From Xanthostigma xanthostigma (lineage: Eukaryota; Arthropoda; Insecta; Raphidioptera; Raphidiidae), in NCBI GenBank assembly GCA_963575645.1, contig OY754468.1, positions 13,268,001-13,332,000 of the forward strand: a stretch of DNA of 64,000 nucleotides, in the 5' to 3' direction. Below, piece by piece: positions 19,547 through 31,121 of the stretch. A model generated the notes under the pieces. That model saw only the letters and a program-made list of their open reading frames with translations. It ran no database searches and had not been told where the DNA came from. Each line of letters opens with the position of its first letter. The first letter of the stretch is position 1. A program made the position numbers and the translations under genes.

Positions 19547-20605
19547 GGGCTTTGACATGCTCACTCCTGACATCTGGTGGCTAACAAAAAAAATAAAATG
19601 TGACTGCATTTAGTCGATCTATCATCTGTGAACAGTACTCCATTCGTACTTTTAAATTCTTATAAAATGAAATAAATAAAAAGCTTTGAAAATAACTGAA
19701 CTTAAAAAATCAATGAACGTTTGCTTAAAAAGATGATTTTATGTTATCAAGTAAGTTTACAAGTGTAACGTTACTATTATACTATATAACCTCATAGTTT
19801 TAATATAATAATTTATTGTCTATAATTAATTTTTTTATCTACAGATACTGCTAAAAAACAGCATTTGAAAGAAAATGCTATACCTTCAGTCAATTTGTCT
19901 AGGAAAAAAACACAGCTACTGATCAGAACCATAGGATTCAATTATTGTATGAATTAGGCATTAAAGAAAATGATGATAGTCTTATTGTTGAAAACTAAGA
20001 TAATAATGAAGTTTATGATGATGATCATAACGACAATCAAAGTAATTATTTCACTAAAAAATTAGTTTTAGTTACAATTTATTATAATTTTCATTGATGT
20101 TTGATGTACTGAATCTTTATTTTCCAAATTAAATCTTTTGTTCTTCTTTTCTCTTGTTCCTCTTTATCCTACGGTTCTCATCAGTAGCTGTGTTTTTTTT
20201 TTCCAGGTAAAATGACTGGAGGTACTTATAGCATTTATTTTCTTTCAAATTCTGTTTTTTAGCAGTATCTGTAGATAAAAATATTAATAATAAACAAACT
20301 GTATATTATAACTATGAGGTTATAATATAATAGTAACGTCACAGTTGTATAGTAGGTACTTACTTGAAAACATAAAATCATCTTTTAAAATGTGCAGAGC
20401 AAACTTTCATTGATTTTTGATTTTTTAACTGCAGTTATTTTCAAAACTTTTTATTTATTTCATTTTTTAAGAATTTAAAAGTACGAATGGGAGTACTGTT
20501 CACAGATGATAGATCATCATCATCGACTAAATAGTAAATACATTCACATTTTATTTTTTATGTTAGCCACCAGATGTCAGGAGTGAGCATGTCAAAGCCC
20601 AATAA
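19547..20605. mobile_element. 1.06-kb foldback inserted in the preceding element
   Basis: Left TTGGGCTTTGACATGCTCAC pairs with GTGAGCATGTCAAAGCCCAA at the right, followed by CCTGACATCTGGTGGCTAAC and its complement. Arms of about 400 bp are diverged by indels. The empty site is preserved in the minus-strand copy near 9,610. A coding-like fragment occurs in the left arm and, more degraded, in the right. Confidence 0.85.
19858..19960 (+). pseudogene. Possible THAP-domain (P-element-like) transposase fragment
   Basis: After a TTTTTTTATCTACAG acceptor-like sequence the frame reads KKQHLKENAIPSVNLSRKKT. HLKxNAIPSV resembles the conserved end of THAP zinc fingers (LKPNAVPSIF). Stops follow within about 35 codons. 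The right arm (20,180-20,275, minus) has the same text with an internal insertion. The resemblance rests on a short motif, so this is tentative. Confidence 0.35.
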
Positions 20606-20989
20606 TAATAATTGTTTTTAACGTTCTTTCAAATACGTATTTATTTTGAATCTCACTTGGATAGTAATTAAAGATTAACTGTCATACTATTTTTAAAACA
20701 ATTGTTTCATTGTATAAAATTCCAAAACCTACTTATTACAATATTTAAGTATTTTCATACGTCAAAAAATTGATTTTTATAATGATAAAATTTGTAAGAA
20801 AACGATTTTTTCGAGAGATGAGACCTAGCTAAAACGATTTTTTGCCCCCCAAAATCCCTTTTCAGTAAATTTCATCTAAATCGTTAGGGCCGTTTTCGAG
20901 AAAATATTTAGGGACATAGGTAGGTACATAGGTAGTAGATACAAGATTAGCTCGTTTAATAATTTAGGGATTATTAGAACATAATACTT

Positions 20990-21490
20990 TGACAGTTGCA
21001 AACGTCATTTTTGACATTTCTTACCATTCCGACACCACGGATGGTCGAATTGAAACGAATTTTTGGGAGAATGATTGATATGCAAATATAAAGTGGTCTA
21101 TTGTTTTTTGGGGAACATCGGCGCATGCGCAAAAGAGTATATCTCTTATAATGCTGTTTTATAATAATATAGTTTTTATAACCGCTTATTATTCTATCTA
21201 TTTTTACTAGAAATTTTTGTAAATTTTTTTGGGGATAATCGGCGCATGCGCAAAAGATATTATATGCTTTGATGTTTTTTTATATAATATTAGTATACTT
21301 TTCATAACGGTTTATAATTCTATATGTTTTACAAGAAAGTTTTGTAATTTATTTTTCGGGAAATTCGGTGCCTGCGCAACAGATATATATTTGGAGAAAG
21401 ATGTACCTACCATTTATTGTTGTTTTTTTTTATAATAATGATATACATGTCATAACGGTTTATTAGCGTGTATATTTTTACAAGATAGTC
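20990..21490 (+). repeat. CCATTCC-family copy with tandem GCGCATGCGC units
   Basis: CATTCCGACACCACGGATGG and GAATTTTTGGGAGAATG are followed by units carrying CGGCGCATGCGCAAAAGA at 21,119 and 21,239 and a mutated CGGTGCCTGCGCAAC at 21,366, spaced about 120 bp. It parallels the array at 14,842-15,345. Frames across it are repeat-derived. Confidence 0.65.
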
Positions 21491-21639
21491 ATGAAAAAAA
21501 TGTGTTTGTCTAAATTTGTAGTTTCAGAAATATTTTGAAAATAAAAAAAATCTAATGTTAATTATTCTGTAGATGTTAGTTAGGTATTTGACAAGCATGC
21601 CTTGTTTAATTTTAACGTAACGTGATAACATATAGAAAA

Positions 21640-22100
21640 CCATGAAAACGAATAGCAAATTTGATAATGTTTAGTGGTAACCGTTACTCGCGTTACTGCA
21701 CGCGTTAACGGAAATTATATTTTCTTTGTTATTATATGTCAAATGACAATATTATAATTTATTAGTTGGAAAGGCCCCGTAGTCCAATTGCTGCAATTTG
21801 TTCGACTAGATTAAATTAACTAAAGCTTTGAAATTTCACAAACATGTATAAGTCTGGTGACAATGTATATATCCAATATGGCGGATGCCCCAAGATGACG
21901 GAATACCTTTTCCTTCTCAATCATCTTGAATAAAATAATAAAATAATTTTTATAAATTAATGTCATAATAGTTAAAATTTTGAAAGACTAAAAACAAGAA
22001 AAATAAAATACTAATAAAAAGAAACTTTTTATTGAAATGTACCAAAAAGGAAATATAATTTTTAATCATTTAGGGTCATAATTATATTAGGTATTATTAG
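21640..22100. other. Repeat fragments and AT-rich spacer
   Basis: 21,660-21,790 carries a degraded reverse-type copy of the GGGACCATTCC family (AGTTGGAAAGGCCCCGTAGT). TATCCAATATGGCGGATG at 21,870 echoes the 120-bp array unit. The remainder to 22,100 holds no gene that I can see. Confidence 0.4.
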
Positions 22101-22732
22101 TCCAGTCGGTGGAGACAATTTTAAACCAAAAGCTCCAGAAATTCGCAAACAGACTCAAATTTTTTTATGAGTAGTTTAAAGTGTACTGATTGAAATAGAA
22201 AAAAGTTCATTCGTCTATCGATTTCCCAAAGTCAAAAAAAATTTTGAAAAAAATTTTTATTTTCAAAATTCTTGAATATTTTAAGCTGGGATAAAGATAG
22301 AGATAAATAAAAAAAACTGCCTTGTAGTGGACATTTTTTTCTATAAAAAAGATATCTTGTACTTTTTTCGTCAGAGCTATAGTTTACCTGGAAAAAATTC
22401 GGAAAGTTAGTAAGTCATCTTGCGTCGGCAAACAAGCAAATAAATCACTTTGCAGAAGCAAGAATCATTAAATTTTACTAAAATGTTTATAACACTATTT
22501 GTCTAGAAATGCATATTCTAAATATTCCAAATAAAAAATTTAAAAAAAAAACAAAATTTTCAAAAAAAATTTCAAAATTTGCAAAAAATTTTCGAAAAAA
22601 AAATTTTTTTTTGTTTTTGGCGTCGGAACCAATTTTTTTAGGTTTTTTGGACAATTCTAAAGAAAAAAGGTCTCGTATGATTTTCCTATTAGTTCAGTTA
22701 ACGTAGACCCGAAATTGGCAAATAAATGCAAA

Positions 22733-23738
22733 AAATTGTGTAGTCTGGATTAATATTTTTTATAATAGGGTTGACCCCCAGGTATAACATACCAAAAGTC
22801 CCCAGACAGGGGCCCCTTGCTTTAGGCGGGGCTGGGGGGGATATGTCCCATATTTTAGTTTTTCTTAAATATTTCAAAAACTAAGCGTCGTAGGAAAAAA
22901 AACCTTAAAACGTAATGAAGCTTATTAAATTTCTTACAAAATGATATATTAATTGTATATTTATGACAAATACAAAAGGAATTGCAAGGGATATAAATGT
23001 GATACAAACTGAAAACAAAGTATTATTGCCTTAGAAAATTAATGTTTATTATTCCGTTGAGCTATAATTATAGATGAAGATTCTTCCTTACATTCAATCC
23101 AATATACCATTAGTTATCTTTTGGTTCATGTTGAAATTAGGGATGTTAAGGAGGTGGTCTTATCGGAACCGAAGTCGGAGTTTTTAAATTTGGTTTTTCG
23201 GAGTCCGAACCGGAATCGGAGTCGGAGATGGTGGCAGAAGAAAGATGTGTTAAGGGCAGGCAATAAAATAATATAGTACAAACACTACAAACATTAAGCA
23301 GTCAGCCTCTTTAATTTCAATTAAAAAATAATAAATATAGGTGTCACCAATAAAAATAATCACATTTTTATAACAGTTAGCAAATTAAATCAAATTAATT
23401 AACTCCAGAAGTAGCAAATTATTTTTAATAAACAATAGCTTTGCAAGTTTGTCTCCGTCCAATCTATTTCTTAACGGGTCCCGTATCGCCCTTATTAATA
23501 AATCTAAAAAAAAAAATTATACGGCTTTTTGTAGAAAATTTAATCAGCTTTATTTTTTATAAAAGGTTCTCTTTTCTAAAACGCATGGTTTTGTAGATAA
23601 TCACGAAGAAGCAAAAAATGGGACCTATTTGCTCCCCTACCGCCCAAAGCAAGTGCCCCCCCGCTGGGGACTTTTAATATGTTATACCTGGGTATTACCC
23701 CTATCATTTGAAATAATAACCCAGACTACACAATTTAT
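22733..23738. mobile_element. Nested foldback, AATTGTGTAGTCTGG termini
   Basis: AATTGTGTAGTCTGGATTA at the left and AATAACCCAGACTACACAATT at the right bracket arms of about 120 bp containing CAGGTATAACATA and GTCCCCAGACAGGGGCCCC, the latter a GC-rich mini-hairpin. The 760-bp interior is AT-rich except for a cluster of GGAGTCGGA/GGAACCGAAGTCGG motifs at 23,155-23,230. Confidence 0.75.
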
Positions 23739-24718
23739 TGTTTTTATTTTTCCTTCGTTGACTGGATTATATAAAATGCACCATTTTTGAGATATTAATT
23801 CTAATTAGCTTTTTATAAAATCTTTCAAAATTATTAATGATTATCAAAATAATGAAAAAATAATAACAAACAATTTTTTATTAAGTAGTCATGGAAAAAT
23901 TGGTCGATAATTTTATTTATTGAAGAGTTCTAATCAGACGTTAATCAAAGATTTGTTTACCTGTTTTAATTTCCATTGTATTTTTTACCTAGATACTTTC
24001 TTACCTAGCCACATAATATCACATTCTATTCCTTGAGTATTTATCTTCGTAATGTAATAGTATGAAATTTTATATTCAACGATATAAAAAGATACAAACG
24101 AAAAACCAGAAAAATGTCTGTTTTCTCTTTATGGATGAAAAATCAATAATATTAAAAAATTTTGAAAACCTAACAAATTTATACTTAGTGATTCTTAATA
24201 CACTTAATTATACCTACGATTTAAAAAAATATACATTGAAATCCGTTAAGTTTTCATCGTGTTACAGAGGTTTAAAAATATTTTTCCCAGTGAATTCAAG
24301 ATTCCGAAAAAATTGAAAATAGTAACAAGGGCCGTATTTAATAACGAGATAAGATTTATGGTCAGGAGTTTTTATTTATGAAAAAGAACATCTAAAGAAT
24401 AGTTTACCAGGTTAAAAAAAAATTTACGACTTTTCATGTTTAAAAAAAAATATTATTACAACGTTCGATTTTCGATTCAAATATATATCTATACTTGCAT
24501 TTTTATAGATGATATTTTTTTCAAAAAAAAAAAAATTAACTACACCATTGAAAAGTTCAGATTTTCTACTTGAAGATAGGCTATTTGAATTTTTATTTTA
24601 TTACTCTATAAGTATGTAAAATATTATAATTCAATACGCCGGACATGAAAAAGTAGGTTCTCGCATGGCTAGCCGAGCATCCTGCGCGTAAAATAGATAC
24701 ATAGTTTATCGAATTTTT

Positions 24719-26285
24719 TGCGGAAACTTGGCCAAGCTTGTTTATCTCAATTGCAGACGATTCAAGTGTTTTTATCAGAAAATTGAATCGGGGATAGGTC
24801 AAAAACATGTTTCTACACATTTTAAGGGGGTTATGAAAATTATTGAGTGATTGCTAACATTTGTTTTAAATTTTAGTCAAAGAATTGTTTTTATATGACA
24901 AACACGCATCAGTGAAACTTGCCATACAGAACGTTTACAATTTAATTTAACAAATCAAGTGTTTTAAAACTCGATAAATTAAGGACTAAACTCTCTGTTA
25001 AAACTGTTGTCATGCCGTTAACTTCAGAACAAGTTGCTTAAGCTGTAGCATTAGTTGCCGAAGGACTCACACACCGTGAAGTGGCTGCCATTCTCAATGT
25101 GCCTCATTCAACAATGCAATATGCTCTCAAGAGGCATCAGGAAACCGGCCGCCACACTCGGAGACCAGGAAGTGGAGGAGTACGGTGCACATCAGCTCGG
25201 GATGACCGCTTTATTACTCTGAAAGTGTTGAGAAATCGGTATCTCACTGCAGTCGAGATTCGCACACGGCTCCAAATGATGAGAGGGGTCAATGTGAGTG
25301 AACGTAAGGTGAGAAGAGGAATGGAGGAAAGAGATTTGCGGGCCTGCAGACCTGCACGAGGTCCTCAGCTCCTCAGGAAACATAGAGTAGCTAGACTGCG
25401 TTTTGCGCGAGAACATGTCGACTGGACCTTCGACCAATGGAGTAGAGTTTTGTTTAAGGACGAGTGCCGAATGGGCTTACGTGCTCCAGATGGACGTGTA
25501 CGTGTTTACAGAAGAAGAGGAGAACGGTATCTTCCCATTACTACCACTCAAACTGTTGGTTACCATGGAGGGTCCCATAATGGTATGGGGAGGTATAAGT
25601 TCCGAGGCGCGTACGGAGCTGGTTATGGTCGACAGGCGGCTAAATTCCGTACGATACATCGTGGATATCGTCCAGGAGCATGTTGTGCCATATGCAGGGT
25701 TCATCGGGCACGAGCATTTTCTTTTTATGCATGACAATGCACGAGCACACACCGCGCAAATCGTGAACCAGTACCTGTTGGAGACTGGGATACAGAAATT
25801 ACAATGGCCAGCTCGTAGCCCTGACATGAACCCTATAAAACATGTCTGGGACGTGTTAAAAAGACGAGTCAGGGCTTTGCCCAACCATCCGGAGAACCTA
25901 AGAGATCTTAGAACTGCGATGCTATTAGTTTGGAATAACATCGTCCAAGTGGACATCAATAACATCATACTGAGCATGCCAGATCGCATGCGAGCTGCAA
26001 TTAGAGCAAGAGGAGGCAATACGCGATATTAAAATTTAATTTTGTTCACTTTCTTTATCATAGATTTCTTTAATAATTATTTTAAAAATCAAACGAATTT
26101 TTCCTAAAAACATCAATTTTCTCACTTTTCTCTTTTTTAAAGAAAAAACCTACTGTTCAATTAAAAAAACTGTTTAATTATACTGCTCGATGATCGTTCA
26201 CACTAAATTTTGTCAAACATAAACATTGCTTTGCTACACAATCACATAACCGCATGTTTCATGCTTGGCCAAGATTCCGTGCCGG
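24719..26285 (+). mobile_element. Tc1-type transposon, about 1.57 kb, degenerate ends
   Basis: GCGGAAACTTGGCCAAGCTTG near 24,719 and the complement of GCTTGGCCAAGATTCCGTG near 26,262-26,282 form imperfect terminal inverted repeats with the palindrome CTTGGCCAAG. The interval is a usual Tc1 length and encloses one disabled transposase gene. The exact ends and TA duplication are not clear. Confidence 0.5.
25012..26032 (+). pseudogene. Tc1 family transposase, inactivated
   Basis: The conceptual product is a DD34E-type cut-and-paste transposase of about 340 residues. An N-terminal helix-turn-helix (EGLTHREVAAILNVPHSTMQ) and second DNA-binding helices are followed by the catalytic core: LFKDECRMGL with the first Asp, IMVWGG, MHDNARAHTA with the second Asp, and SPDMNPIKHVWD. 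Three lesions are visible. Codon 10 is TAA (25,039). One extra base near 25,575 shifts the frame between YHGGS and IMVWGG. The third catalytic residue, Glu in active relatives 34 residues after the second Asp, is Lys (AAA at 25,838). The rest is well preserved, so inactivation is fairly recent. It is the only coding content of the 4.5-kb foldback. Confidence 0.92.
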
Positions 26286-26599
26286 TGAGTGTATAAGTCG
26301 GACGAAAAAAGTATAAGATATCTTTTTTATAGAAAAAAACGTCTTCTACAGCGTGGTATTTTTTATTTCTTCCTATCTTTTTTAAATTTCAAAATATCAA
26401 AGAATTTTGAAAATCAAAATGATTTTCAATTTTTTTTTTTATTTTGGGAAATCGATAGACGAATGAACTTTTTTTTATTTCAATCAGTACACTTTAAACT
26501 ACTTATTAAAAAAAAATTCAGCCTGTTTGTTAATTTCTGGAGCTTTTTATCTCCACCGATTGGACTATATTGATTGTGACTAATAAACGATCATAGAGT

Positions 26600-27372
26600 T
26601 TACAGCTAACGCTTTTATATTATTTTATGAACCTAAATTAATTATTAATAAATTATTAAAATGATTTTTTCCTTTCTGTGTTTCAATACTTTCAACTGTG
26701 ATTTAATTAAATTATATTTTTAAGCTCAAAGTGTCGTTAAAAATATACACCAATTTTCGAACATAACGTTGGGGTATATTATGTAAAATTTCGCGCCTTG
26801 TAATTCTTAATTTACTTGTGTCTTCAGACAATATTTTTCTGGCTTGGTCCGACCAGCAAAACCCGTTTGTGAAAAAATGGCGCAATTTGCAAGTAAGGAA
26901 ACAAAAAAAGTGATCGTTAATTACTCGAGAAGTAATTGACCGATGACGCTAAAATTATTCATGCATGTTTGGGTCAACATAGACATCATTGTTGAGAATT
27001 TTCAGCCATCTATGTGCGGTCATTTTTTAGTAAAAAAATAGTGAAAAAAACGTGTTTTTTTAACTTTCGGGGCTATTTGCAAGTTAACAATTGCACTTAG
27101 CGACCTCTGTCAGTGCTCATTTTTTAGGAAATTTTATAAGGAACAAGTTTATCAATGCATATGCTATGATAAAAGTCAAGTGGAACGGAGATATTAAAGG
27201 AAATAGAGAAAAAAACACTATTTTCGTCAGTAATTGTTAATTATAAAATCAAGCACACCAACAATTTGTAAGCAAACTTAGTGGGTTAAACTACACCCTA
27301 AAATGAAGCGATTCCAACAATAATCTCGCCTGTGTCCGAAAAATACACCCAAAACTCCTCGCCGTCTAGCCT
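26600..27372 (-). mobile_element. Repeat fragment plus half copy of the GGCGAGGAG foldback
   Basis: 26,650-26,820 matches the 5' part of the element at 16,410. From about 26,826 (TTTTCTGGCTTGGTCCGACC) to 27,372 the sequence matches the right half of the foldback at 51,288-52,504 and ends ACTCCTCGCCGTCTAGCCTA. Only one arm is present. Confidence 0.65.
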
Positions 27373-27651
27373 ATATCCTCCTCAGCAGCTGCCAACTTAT
27401 TATTTGTGATACCCACTTTAATTTTTTTTTAAATACGTAATTCAAATTAAGTTGTCACCGATTTAAATACTAGCCTTTTTTATACCTTCGCACCTTAGTA
27501 TTGGAGTAGTTGATGTTGCAGAAGCTTTGAAACATGGAATATTAGGATACTTACATTTTTTATTAAGAAAAGATTTTTTTCATTCCTAAGAGGGTCAAAA
27601 GGAATAAAAGAGTCTTTAACAGATTTAATTCATTGTGTCTATACTCTATAG

Positions 27652-28172
27652 CAGAGGTGGGGAACCTTTTTACCATTAGAGGCCACGTTTAAATTAGGCA
27701 GCAATAAGAGAGGCCGCATAAGCTGATTGACCTAAGAAAGTGACTTTTGTGAAATTATTAATATAGTTTTTCTATAGATTTAACAATAATTGTATGAAGT
27801 TGCTCTGTTACATTTTGCGCTAATTCGTGCTGTCGATCTGTTACAGTTCTTCTTGAAAGAGGTAATTGTTTGTATTTGTCGACATTTCTTGGATCTAACA
27901 TACTCACTGCTTCAACAATACATTCTTTAATTATTTCAATGTCACTAAATGGTTTGCCCCTTTTTCCAAGTATATGTGAAACTAGACTAGTATTCTGACG
28001 TCATGTTACAATATGACTGTCTTTGGCGGGATTTTCCGCGCAACTATCATGGCGTTGATGTACAATAGTTGTTTGAAACGAACTCTACCATTTTGTACTA
28101 GGTGGCAAAGGGCCGCACAAGAACCTCGCGGAGGCCGCATGCGGCCTCGAGGCCGCAGGTTCCCCACCTCTG
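27652..28172 (-). mobile_element. hAT element, 521 bp, perfect 8-bp target duplication
   Basis: Terminal inverted repeats CAGAGGTGGGGAACC and GGTTCCCCACCTCTG are flanked by identical CTCTATAG on both sides (27,644-27,651 and 28,173-28,180). CCGCATGCGGCCTCGAGGCC near the right end forms a strong hairpin. An internal coding remnant is on the minus strand, so the element derives from an autonomous hAT by deletion. Confidence 0.92.
27785..27988 (-). pseudogene. hAT transposase fragment (N-terminal region)
   Basis: The minus strand holds an uninterrupted frame reading LVSHILGKRGKPFSDIEII, KECIVEAVSMLDPRN, YKQLPLSRRTVTDRQHEL and AQNVTEQLHTII. GKPFSD...KECI...LSRRTVTDR is the hallmark of ZBED/Buster-type hAT transposases downstream of the BED finger. 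No start, finger or catalytic core remains. Confidence 0.75.
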
Positions 28173-28453
28173 CTCTATAGTATTTGTCTTTGAATACGAA
28201 ATTTGGAAGATTGTTTTTCTCAGCGTTAAGTTGATCTTGGAAGAGAAATTAAATAGTCCCAGACTTTTCTCGCAATGATTTTTCTTATAAGGCTTTTATG
28301 AAATCAACAGTAGATATTTAGTGATGAATTGGAAAATATTGACCAACTTAAATTAAGTTTCTCGAATCTCTACCCCGCAGGTTATGTTTTAAATAATTTT
28401 TGTAACGGTTCAGGAGACTGTTTAGCCGATAACCTGTTGTAATTTTCGTCTTT

Positions 28454-29018
28454 AGGGTTCCGTACCTCAAAAGGAAAATGGGAACCTATATGATCACTTT
28501 GTTGTTCGTCTGTCAAGACTCTTGGGGATACTTTCCGTTGACCTAGAATCATGAAATTTGGTAAGAAGCAATGTCTTATAGCACAAGTGAAGGGAAAAAT
28601 CCGAAAATCGTAAATTTGTAGTTACATCACAAAAAATAACGTTTTTAAACCGCACGTATACGGTAACAGTTCTATTCTAATACAAAACAAACGTCCGCTA
28701 CCGGTGCGTTTATACATCACAATATGAGAAGTTTTGCATACAAGACGGTACGACATTTAGGCTATCAGATATAGCCACGATATACAATACAGTTCAGTAC
28801 TCTATCTGAGCTCATTGCAATTATTACATCGTTTAGTTGGCAAACTAGCCACGACCTTTGTCGATGTTTGAGGACAACAGTTTTTCAAAAGTTAAGCGGG
28901 AAAAATCTTCGAGACTCGTCACTAGATTCCCGCGATGGACGAACTATTTAAATACCTACAAGTTTGTACGGAACCCTCGGTTTGCGAGTCCGACTCGCAC
29001 TTAGTCGTTTTTTTTTTA
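28454..29018 (+). mobile_element. GGTTCCGTACCTCAAAAGG interspersed element
   Basis: It begins TAGGGTTCCGTACCTCAAAA, with TTGTTCGTCTGTCAAGACTC and CCTAGAATCATGAAATTTGG, and ends GTACGGAACCCTCGGTTTGC, GAGTCCGACTCGCACTTAGT then a T run. The GGTTCCGTAC/GTACGGAACC ends form inverted repeats. Families with this signature are widespread in Lepidoptera and occur in other insects. A diverged relative is at 55,115-56,125 and an end fragment at 53,080. Confidence 0.65.
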
Positions 29019-29677
29019 TTGAATTTTTATTTGTCACATAACTTTTCTGTATTAGAGATCTATCTATCTTATGAAACCAAAAATGAACATTATTCACTTT
29101 CAGTCCGTTAGTTAAGAGTTCATTTACGTATGCTGTAAAAATTCTGTTTTTATTTTTTAATTTTACTTTAATTATAAAAAAAACACTCACCGTTAATGTG
29201 CTTGGCTTAATATGTTTAGACGTTCTAGCTTTATGGATTTTAATATGACTAGTATGCCCAGGATCTGAAAGACATAAAAATAAAATAAAAGGCCATGAAT
29301 AATGCTAGAAGAAATTCTATGAATATGCAGAGCTGGGTAAAGCACCGAACTCAAGTGCTTGAAGGTCCAAGTATCGAGTATAAATAAATTCTCGATTTAT
29401 TCAAAATATCAGCGCTTTCTTTTACAAAAAAGCTTAAAAACATCGATCACTTTATAGTCAAGTTGAAATATTAGCTTTATAAAATCAATTAAATTTTTAA
29501 AAAAATTTTCATGCCTCTGACTGCCCCTAGCCTTTTAAACAATATAAATAATTTGTTCTCCTCCTCAAAATGTTTCTGATTTTCAATAATATAAAAAAAA
29601 CTAAGTAAAAAAAAAACAATCATCAAAATCGAAGTTGTTTTTGCAAAGTTCGAAGTAAAAGGCTTCATTGAAGCGAT

Positions 29678-30874
29678 AGTCCGGAGCCGGCAATCTTAAA
29701 AGTCCCGTGATCGCGGATTATAAAATTTTTATATAAATCGATAGCTTTTAGTTAGAGGAACAGAATGCACTTGCTAAGCGTCGATTTCGTTGGACGAAAA
29801 TATTAAAAAAAAAGAAAACATGTCTCCCCGTCATCGCGGATTTCGATAAAAAAAGGTGTATTCAATAGGAAATTTTGTTATTTAATAGAAAAAAATTAGC
29901 TTACCAATTTTATCCAGCCGAAAGGGCCCGGCTTACCTATTTACAGGGTGTGATTGGGGGATAAAATCAAACAATCGAAAAAAAGGGTTTTCCAGCGACT
30001 TTGAGGGGTTGTTTCTCCGAAACTGCCCATCAGAATCGGATGGAAATTTTTTCCCAACGTTTGGTGGTGTCAATAAGTATGCCCACTAATTTTGAAGCGG
30101 TTGCCTTTTCACTTGTTTTTTTATTCGCTAGAGCAAAAACGGCCCGCGTGTTTTGGCTGGCAAAAAAAAATTATTATATAATTAGGATATTTCTTTCAAT
30201 GCTATCCGGTTGCCTTTTCAAAAATTTTTCGATTTTGCCCCACCCCCATATCGCCGCCCCTGTCCATTAGGGGTCACTTTGGCCGCTACCAGGGGGCTCT
30301 GTACCACTCAAAGGCCCAGATTACCACTCGCCATCCGGTTGCCTGTCCAATATCGGCTTGACGTGCCACTGCTTTAACTATTTATTACAAAGTAAAATGA
30401 TTTAATTTAAGACTTATTATTATTGATATGAATCGAGCCCGTAGAGAATAAAACTGGTATGCTCGATATTTCCGGCCGTTTTTAGACACGCGTACCAAGT
30501 TTTTTTTGAAGTTCACATAAAAACGAACAAATTAAAAAAAAAAGTTTTCCGGAATCATGGGGAAATTTTATCCCCCAATCACACCCTTTAAATACGTAAG
30601 CCGGGCCCTTTCGGCTGGATAAAATTGGTAAGCTAATTTTTTTCTGTTAAATAACGAAATTTCCTATTGAATACACCTTTTTTTATCGAAATTCGCGATG
30701 AAGGGGAAACATTTTTGCTTTTTTTTTAATAATTAATTTTTTTAAAATATTTTCGGCCAACGAAATCGACGCTTACCAAGTGCATTCTGTTCCTCTAACT
30801 AAAAGCTATCGATTTATATAAAAATTTTGCAAATCCGCGATCACGGGACTTTTAAGATTGCCGCCTCCCGGACT
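29678..30874. mobile_element. 1.2-kb foldback, arms about 300 bp
   Basis: AGTCCGGAGCCGGCAATCTT at the left mirrors AAGATTGCCGCCTCCCGGAC at the right; inward pairs include GTGATCGCGGAT, GCTATCGATTTATATAAA and CCGAAAGGGCCCGGCTTACC. The 585-bp loop is GC-richer (CCCACCCCCATATCGCCG) and carries a frame with no recognisable product. Confidence 0.85.
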
Positions 30875-30877
30875 ACG

Positions 30878-31050
30878 ACTACAGCGTCGTATCGCAACGC
30901 GCTAGACCCCTTCACCACTAAACGGATTTGTAGAGGGGGACTCAGACTACACGAAAGAGAGCGTTTCTGCTACCAAGTTTTCCTTGACCATTTTTGTCCC
31001 CATCCTCTAACTATTACTAAAATGCTTAAAAAATGCATTTTAAAGTAACT
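30878..31050 (+). mobile_element. Fragment of the Helitron-like family
   Basis: CGTTTCTGCTACCAAGTTTT, CCTTGACCATTTTTGTCCCC and ATCCTCTAACTATTAC match, in reverse complement, 2,830-2,905 of the minus-strand element. It abuts the 30,874 foldback end. Confidence 0.45.
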
Positions 31051-31121
31051 TTCTAAATCTTATCTTCCGAGATTAAGTAATTATATAAATATTGGACATG
31101 AAGCGTAAATCCATATCTTCA

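Larger units (their letters stand above)
19134..20975 (+). mobile_element. CCGAGCTTTGCTCGG element interrupted by a foldback
   Basis: It starts ACCTGGGTGACCGAGCTTTG with the hairpin CCGAGCTTTGCTCGG and ends ACAAGATTAGCTCGTTTAAT then AATTTAGGG. The compact copy at 57,361-57,756 has the same ends in 0.4 kb. Read in reverse, a GC-rich hairpin near the 3' end and no inverted termini would fit a Helitron-like element. The interior (19,200-19,430) adds GAACCGTAGGTTCTCTG-type direct repeats, and 19,547-20,605 is a separate insertion. Confidence 0.55.
22105..26572. mobile_element. 4.5-kb foldback element, arms about 285 bp
   Basis: The left arm starts GTCCAGTCGGTGGAGA after TA, and the right arm ends TCTCCACCGATTGGAC followed by TA. 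Pairing continues through GCTCCAGAAATT, ATCGATAGACGAATGAAC and to ACTTTTTTCGTC at about 22,375 and 26,300. Contents are a nested foldback (22,733-23,738) and a Tc1 transposon (24,719-26,285). The GTCCAATC termini are shared with shorter elements at 34,523 and 49,302. Confidence 0.8.

Noticed and set aside
25192-26019. Minus-strand frames of 81 and 180 codons
   Set aside because: They are antisense shadows of the Tc1 transposase.
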